The notes beneath the pieces are model-generated. The model ran no database searches. It worked only from the letters and a program-made list of their open reading frames with translations, and was not told the DNA's origin. From positions 17,890 to 28,589 of the forward strand of contig NZ_GG700755.1 of the NCBI RefSeq assembly GCF_000160855.1: a DNA stretch of 10,700 bases, read 5' to 3'. Shown here one piece after another: positions 6,715 to 10,700 of the stretch; position 1 is the stretch's first letter, and each line of letters begins with the position of its first letter. The position numbers and the translations under genes are program-made. The DNA comes from Lactobacillus helveticus DSM 20075 = CGMCC 1.1877 (lineage in GTDB: Bacteria; Bacillota; Bacilli; Lactobacillales; Lactobacillaceae).

Positions 6715-8601
6715 ATGCAAGCAAATATCAATTGGCTAGATAATCCTGAGGTATTCAGGGTCAATCAATTGCCCGCACACAGTGATCATCCCTTTTTTAG
6801 AGATTATCGCGAGTGGCAAAAGCAACACAGTAGCTATCAACAAAGTTTAAATGGAAAATGGAAATTTCATTTTTCCGCTAATCCTATGGATCGTCCACAA
6901 GATTTTTATCAGCGTGATTTTGATTCTTCAAATTTTGATTCGATCCCAGTTCCAAGTGAAATCGAATTGAGCAACTATACTCAAAATCAATATATTAATG
7001 TACTCTTTCCTTGGGAAGGCAAAATCTTCCGCCGCCCAGCTTACGCTTTAGATCCTAATGATCATGAAGAAGGCTCATTTAGCAAAGGCGCAGATAACAC
7101 AGTCGGTTCATACTTGAAGCGATTTGATTTAAGCTCAGCCTTAATTGGAAAAGATGTTCATATTAAATTTGAAGGCGTCGAACAAGCAATGTATGTATGG
7201 TTAAACGGGCATTTTGTGGGCTATGCGGAAGACAGCTTTACTCCTTCAGAATTTGATTTAACGCCATATATTCAAGACAAAGATAATCTTTTAGCAGTAG
7301 AAGTTTTTAAACACAGTACTGCATCTTGGCTAGAAGACCAAGACATGTTCCGCTTCTCTGGCATCTTCCGCTCAGTTGAACTACTAGGTATCCCCGCTAC
7401 CCACTTAATGGACATGGATTTGAAACCACGAGTTGCAGATAATTATCAAGATGGCATCTTCAACCTTAAGCTTCATTTTATTGGTAAAAAAGCCGGTTCA
7501 TTCCATTTATTAGTCAAAGATATTAAGGGACATACTCTTCTGGAGAAAAATGAAGATATCAAAGAGAACGTTCAAATTAATAATGAAAAATTCGAAAACG
7601 TGCATCTTTGGAATAACCATGATCCATATCTTTATCAGCTTCTAATTGAAGTTTATGATGAACAACAAAACTTGCTAGAGCTGATTCCTTTCCAATTTGG
7701 CTTTAGGAGAATTGAAATTAGTCCAGAAAAAGTTGTTTTGTTAAATGGCAAGCGCTTAATTATCAATGGAGTTAACCGACATGAATGGGATGCAAAACGT
7801 GGTCGCAGCATAACAATGAGTGATATGACAACTGATATTAATACTTTTAAAGAAAATAATATTAATGCTGTTAGAACATGTCACTACCCAAACCAAATTC
7901 CGTGGTATTATCTTTGCGATCAAAATGGCATTTATGTCATGGCCGAGAATAACCTTGAATCACATGGTACTTGGCAAAAAATGGGAGAGATTGAACCTTC
8001 TGACAATGTACCAGGTTCGATTCCGCAATGGAAAGAAGCAGTGATTGATCGAGCACGCAATAACTACGAGACTTTCAAGAATCACACCTCTATTCTCTTT
8101 TGGTCACTTGGCAACGAATCCTATGCTGGAGACAACATCATCGCAATGAATGAATTTTACAAATCTCACGATGATACACGCTTAGTTCACTATGAAGGCG
8201 TAGTGCACCGTCCCGAATTAAAAGATAAAATTTCAGATGTTGAAAGCTGTATGTATTTACCACCTAAAAAGGTTGAAGAATACTTGCAAAATGATCCACC
8301 AAAGCCATTTATGGAATGCGAATATATGCATGACATGGGCAATTCTGACGGCGGCATGGGTTCATATATCAAATTACTTGATAAATACCCTCAATACTTC
8401 GGTGGATTTATCTGGGACTTTATCGATCAGGCATTATTGGTTCATGATGAAATTAGTGGACATGATGTTTTGCGTTATGGCGGCGATTTTGATGATCGTC
8501 ATTCAGATTATGAATTTTCTGGCGATGGTTTAATGTTCGCAGATAGAACACCAAAACCAGCTATGCAGGAAGTGAGATACTATTATGGATTACACAAATA
8601 A
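6715..8601 (+). CDS. lacL: LacL, beta-galactosidase large subunit (GH2)
   Basis: A 628-residue large subunit of the heteromeric LacLM beta-galactosidase, a cytoplasmic enzyme that hydrolyses lactose to glucose and galactose and can also transfer galactosyl groups. It corresponds to the first two thirds of LacZ: a sugar-binding jelly-roll domain (~40-225), an immunoglobulin-like domain (~230-335) and a TIM-barrel catalytic domain (~335-628). The acid/base Glu is E468 (SLGNESY) and the nucleophile is E536 ([11 protein letters not shown]). The GH2 signature [13 protein letters not shown] is at 351-363. Length and sequence fit LacL of the L. acidophilus group very closely. The gene ends inside the start of lacM, overlapping it by 17 bases, the arrangement known for lactobacilli. 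Expression starts from the extended -10 promoter under a cre-like site and a large palindrome. Confidence 0.98.
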   Translation: MQANINWLDNPEVFRVNQLPAHSDHPFFRDYREWQKQHSSYQQSLNGKWKFHFSANPMDRPQDFYQRDFDSSNFDSIPVPSEIELSNYTQNQYINVLFPWEGKIFRRPAYALDPNDHEEGSFSKGADNTVGSYLKRFDLSSALIGKDVHIKFEGVEQAMYVWLNGHFVGYAEDSFTPSEFDLTPYIQDKDNLLAVEVFKHSTASWLEDQDMFRFSGIFRSVELLGIPATHLMDMDLKPRVADNYQDGIFNLKLHFIGKKAGSFHLLVKDIKGHTLLEKNEDIKENVQINNEKFENVHLWNNHDPYLYQLLIEVYDEQQNLLELIPFQFGFRRIEISPEKVVLLNGKRLIINGVNRHEWDAKRGRSITMSDMTTDINTFKENNINAVRTCHYPNQIPWYYLCDQNGIYVMAENNLESHGTWQKMGEIEPSDNVPGSIPQWKEAVIDRARNNYETFKNHTSILFWSLGNESYAGDNIIAMNEFYKSHDDTRLVHYEGVVHRPELKDKISDVESCMYLPPKKVEEYLQNDPPKPFMECEYMHDMGNSDGGMGSYIKLLDKYPQYFGGFIWDFIDQALLVHDEISGHDVLRYGGDFDDRHSDYEFSGDGLMFADRTPKPAMQEVRYYYGLHK

Positions 8602-9541
8602 TCAATTGCATATCATTTATGGGGATGCCACATTGGGCGTTAATGGCAAAGATTTTCAATACATCTTTAGTTATGAACGCGGCGGACTTGAATCGTTAAA
8701 AGTACACGGCAAGGAATGGCTTTATCGTGTACCTACTCCTACTTTTTGGCGAGCAACTACAGATAACGACCGAGGCAGTGGATTTAATCTAAAGGCAGCT
8801 CAATGGCTCGGAGCTGATATGTTTACTAAATGTACTGATATCCATTTAAAAGTAGACAGACATGACTTTGCCGAACTGCCTATTGCGCCCTTTAACAACA
8901 AATTTAGCAATCACGAGTATGCAAAAAGTGCTGAAATTTCATTTACCTATCAAACTTTAACTACTCCTGCAACAAATGCAAAAATCATCTATAATATTGA
9001 TGATGTCGGTCACATTAAGGTTACAATGCGTTATTATGGTAAGAAGGGATTACCACCCCTGCCTGTAATTGGTATTCGATTGATTATGCCAACGGCTGCT
9101 ACAGGATTTGATTATGAAGGTTTATCCGGTGAAACTTATCCTGATAGAATGGCTGGAGCTAAAGAAGGTAAATTCCATATCGATGGTTTGCCAGTTACCG
9201 AGTATTTGGTTCCGCAGGAAAATGGAATGCACATGCAAACTAAGAAGTTAACCATTAATCGTGAAACCACACAAAATAATGTAGATCGTACAAATGAAAA
9301 GTTCAGTCTCTCAATTCAACAAGCAGAAAAACCATTTAATTTCAGTTGTTTGCCTTATACTGCTGAGGAGCTTGAGAACGCTACTCACATTGAAGAACTA
9401 CCACTTGTTCGCAGAACCGTGTTAGTAATTGCAGGTGCAGTTCGCGGCGTTGGAGGAATTGACAGCTGGGGCACTGATGTTGAAAGCGCTTATCACATTA
9501 ATCCAGAGTTAGATCATGAATTTTCATTTATTCTAAATTAA
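8585..9541 (+). CDS. lacM: LacM, beta-galactosidase small subunit (GH2)
   Basis: A 318-residue small subunit corresponding to the C-terminal beta-sandwich of LacZ (Bgal small-chain domain). It is recognised by [15 protein letters not shown] near residues 53-67, the [10 protein letters not shown] strand near 145 and the C-terminal [12 protein letters not shown]. In LacZ this domain closes the active site, so LacM is needed for LacL activity rather than acting alone. The ATG at 8585 lies within the last codons of lacL in another frame, with AGGAAGTGAGA as a ribosome site inside lacL. Such an overlap favours translational coupling and matched amounts of the two chains. The gene ends with TAA, 104 bases before galE, and no hairpin terminator follows it, so some readthrough into galE is possible. 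Confidence 0.97.
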   Translation: MDYTNNQLHIIYGDATLGVNGKDFQYIFSYERGGLESLKVHGKEWLYRVPTPTFWRATTDNDRGSGFNLKAAQWLGADMFTKCTDIHLKVDRHDFAELPIAPFNNKFSNHEYAKSAEISFTYQTLTTPATNAKIIYNIDDVGHIKVTMRYYGKKGLPPLPVIGIRLIMPTAATGFDYEGLSGETYPDRMAGAKEGKFHIDGLPVTEYLVPQENGMHMQTKKLTINRETTQNNVDRTNEKFSLSIQQAEKPFNFSCLPYTAEELENATHIEELPLVRRTVLVIAGAVRGVGGIDSWGTDVESAYHINPELDHEFSFILN

Positions 9542-9562
9542 TTTTTAAATATTTTATTGTAA

Positions 9563-9581
9563 TTAGTAAATCAGTTACTAA
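9563..9581. promoter_or_regulatory. inverted repeat upstream of galE, possible LacR/GalR operator
   Basis: TTAGTAA (9563-9569) and TTACTAA (9575-9581) are exact inverted arms with a 5-base spacer, lying where a -35 element would be for the galE promoter. The arms are the same word found at the lacS, lacR and lacL promoters, so galE may belong to the LacR regulon. The spacing differs from the other sites, which leaves room for another regulator. Confidence 0.5.
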
Positions 9582-9587
9582 ATTGTG

Positions 9588-9596
9588 TGTTATAAT
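9588..9596 (+). promoter_or_regulatory. galE promoter, extended -10
   Basis: TGTTATAAT is a perfect extended -10 element in the lacM-galE gap (9542-9645). It has no clear -35 at the normal distance, where the inverted repeat lies. This gives galE its own transcription start, with a leader of about 43 bases and the ribosome site AAAGGAG (9629-9635) ten bases before the ATG. Confidence 0.75.
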
Positions 9597-9609
9597 GTAA
9601 TCGATTTCA
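9595..9609 (+). promoter_or_regulatory. cre site at the galE promoter
   Basis: ATGTAATCGATTTCA matches the cre consensus WTGNAANCGNWNNCW at all 15 positions. It begins within the last two bases of the -10 and covers the expected transcription start, a repressing position for CcpA. Confidence 0.75.
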
Positions 9610-9645
9610 GTAAAATCTAATAACTGTTAAAGGAGTTTACTACAC

Positions 9646-10638
9646 ATGAAAGTTTTAGTTATCGGTGGTGCGGGCTATATCGGCTCACATGCTGTTCGTG
9701 AATTAGTTAAGGAAGGCAACGACGTAGTTGTCTTAGATGCTTTATATACCGGTCACAGAAAAGCTGTTGATCCTAAGGCAAAGTTTTATCAAGGTGATAT
9801 CGAAGATACCTTCTTAGTATCAAAGATTTTGCGCGACGAAAAGATTGACGCTGTAATGCACTTTGCAGCTTACTCACTTGTTCCAGAATCAGTTAAAAAG
9901 CCTCTTAAGTATTACGACAATAACGTTACTGGCATGATCTCATTATTACAAGCTATGAATGATGCCAACGTTAAGTACTTAGTCTTCTCAAGTTCTGCCG
10001 CAACTTACGGTATTCCTAAGAAGTTGCCAATCACTGAAGACACCCCACTTAACCCTATCAACCCATACGGTGAAACCAAGATGATGATGGAAAAGATCAT
10101 GGCTTGGGCAGATAAGGCTGACGGCATTAAATACACTGCTCTTCGTTACTTCAATGTTGCTGGTGCTTCAAGCGACGGTTCAATCGGTGAAGACCATGCT
10201 CCAGAAACTCACTTGATTCCAAATATTTTAAAGAGTGCTATTTCTGGTGACGGCAAGTTCACTATCTTCGGCGATGATTACGACACTAAAGACGGTACTA
10301 ATGTCCGTGACTACGTTCAAGTAGAAGACTTGATCGATGCTCACATTTTGGCATTGAAGCACATGATGAAGACCAATAAGTCAGATGTCTTCAACTTGGG
10401 TACTGCACATGGTTACTCAAACCTTGAAATTTTGGAAAGCGCTAAGAAGGTTACCGGTATCGACATTCCTTATACTATGGGACCACGTCGTGGTGGCGAT
10501 CCTGACTCACTTGTTGCTGACTCAACTAAGGCAAGAACTGTTTTAGGCTGGAAGCCAAAGCATGAAAACGTTGATGATGTAATTGCAACTGCTTGGAAGT
10601 GGCACAAGAGTCACCCAAAGGGCTACGAAGATAAGTAA
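9646..10638 (+). CDS. galE: GalE, UDP-glucose 4-epimerase
   Basis: A 330-residue short-chain dehydrogenase/reductase-type epimerase that interconverts UDP-galactose and UDP-glucose with bound NAD. This is a Leloir-pathway step and the source of UDP-galactose for polysaccharides. The NAD-binding GGAGYIGSH is at 7-15, D31 ends the second strand, and [11 protein letters not shown] follows at 72-82. The catalytic set is S117 (FSSSAATYG) with Y141 and K145 (PYGETK). The substrate-binding region [16 protein letters not shown] (167-182) and the C-terminal [17 protein letters not shown] are typical. Length is normal. It is separated from lacM by a promoter with a cre and an inverted repeat, so it can be transcribed alone or by readthrough. 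Its codons (AAC, AAG, TTC and GGT favoured) look more expression-adapted than those of its AAA/AAT-rich lac neighbours, consistent with a high-expression, partly housekeeping role. Confidence 0.98.
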   Translation: MKVLVIGGAGYIGSHAVRELVKEGNDVVVLDALYTGHRKAVDPKAKFYQGDIEDTFLVSKILRDEKIDAVMHFAAYSLVPESVKKPLKYYDNNVTGMISLLQAMNDANVKYLVFSSSAATYGIPKKLPITEDTPLNPINPYGETKMMMEKIMAWADKADGIKYTALRYFNVAGASSDGSIGEDHAPETHLIPNILKSAISGDGKFTIFGDDYDTKDGTNVRDYVQVEDLIDAHILALKHMMKTNKSDVFNLGTAHGYSNLEILESAKKVTGIDIPYTMGPRRGGDPDSLVADSTKARTVLGWKPKHENVDDVIATAWKWHKSHPKGYEDK

Positions 10639-10700
10639 GATTATTATTTCTATACAACACGCTGTTTAAACTATTTCTATTATCTAAAAAACACGCTATC
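10639..10700. other. start of the region downstream of galE
   Basis: The last 62 bases are AT-rich and non-coding. AACACGCT occurs twice, at 10656-10663 and 10690-10697. No complete terminator hairpin is visible before the window ends. Confidence 0.5.

Noticed and set aside
8190..8533. Alternative frames inside lacL on both strands
   Set aside because: They overlap the conserved catalytic region of LacL and resemble no protein.
1..10700. CRISPR array, tRNA or rRNA gene, insertion sequence, phage or defence genes
   Set aside because: No regularly spaced repeats, tRNA-like folds, transposase sequence or terminal inverted repeats of an insertion element were seen; all coding space is explained by lactose/galactose genes.

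Overview
This window is a lactose/galactose utilisation locus from a low-GC Gram-positive bacterium, very probably a Lactobacillus of the acidophilus/helveticus/crispatus group. The pointers are the AT-rich intergenic DNA, the lacS–lacR–lacLM–galE order, the split LacL/LacM beta-galactosidase, a LacS-type permease with a fused EIIA domain, and cre-like CcpA sites. The exact species cannot be settled from the sequence alone.

Layout. The left half reads on the minus strand. Positions 1-1190 hold the 5' part of a GH42 beta-galactosidase gene (lacA type) that runs off the window. It looks recently inactivated: the expected ATG reads ATT, a T-run has lost one base, and a conserved Trp has become Cys. 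Just upstream of it is an intact lacS (1201-3117). Next comes a second, diverged lacS copy (3381-5287), broken by five lesions: two frameshifting single-base indels, a 10-bp deletion and two Trp-to-stop changes. Undoing the indels restores exactly the length of the intact copy. A strong two-way hairpin terminator (5408-5442) separates it from lacR (5481-6488), a LacI-family regulator. From there the plus strand carries lacL (6715-8601) and lacM (8585-9541), overlapping by 17 bases, and then galE (9646-10638) behind its own promoter.

How the genes work together. LacS imports lactose, probably by symport or by exchange with galactose, and its EIIA domain lets HPr-dependent phosphorylation tune transport. 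LacL and LacM together form the heteromeric GH2 beta-galactosidase that splits lactose. GalE interconverts UDP-galactose and UDP-glucose for the Leloir pathway and for envelope sugars. LacR is the likely local repressor. The promoters of both lacS copies, lacLM and galE each have a cre-like site, and TTTACTAA/TTAGTAAA words recur in every promoter region, which suggests joint control by catabolite repression and LacR.

No unknown system was found. The points worth attention are the parallel decay of the second permease and the GH42 enzyme, the retained regulatory DNA of the dead lacS copy, and the large palindrome ahead of lacL.
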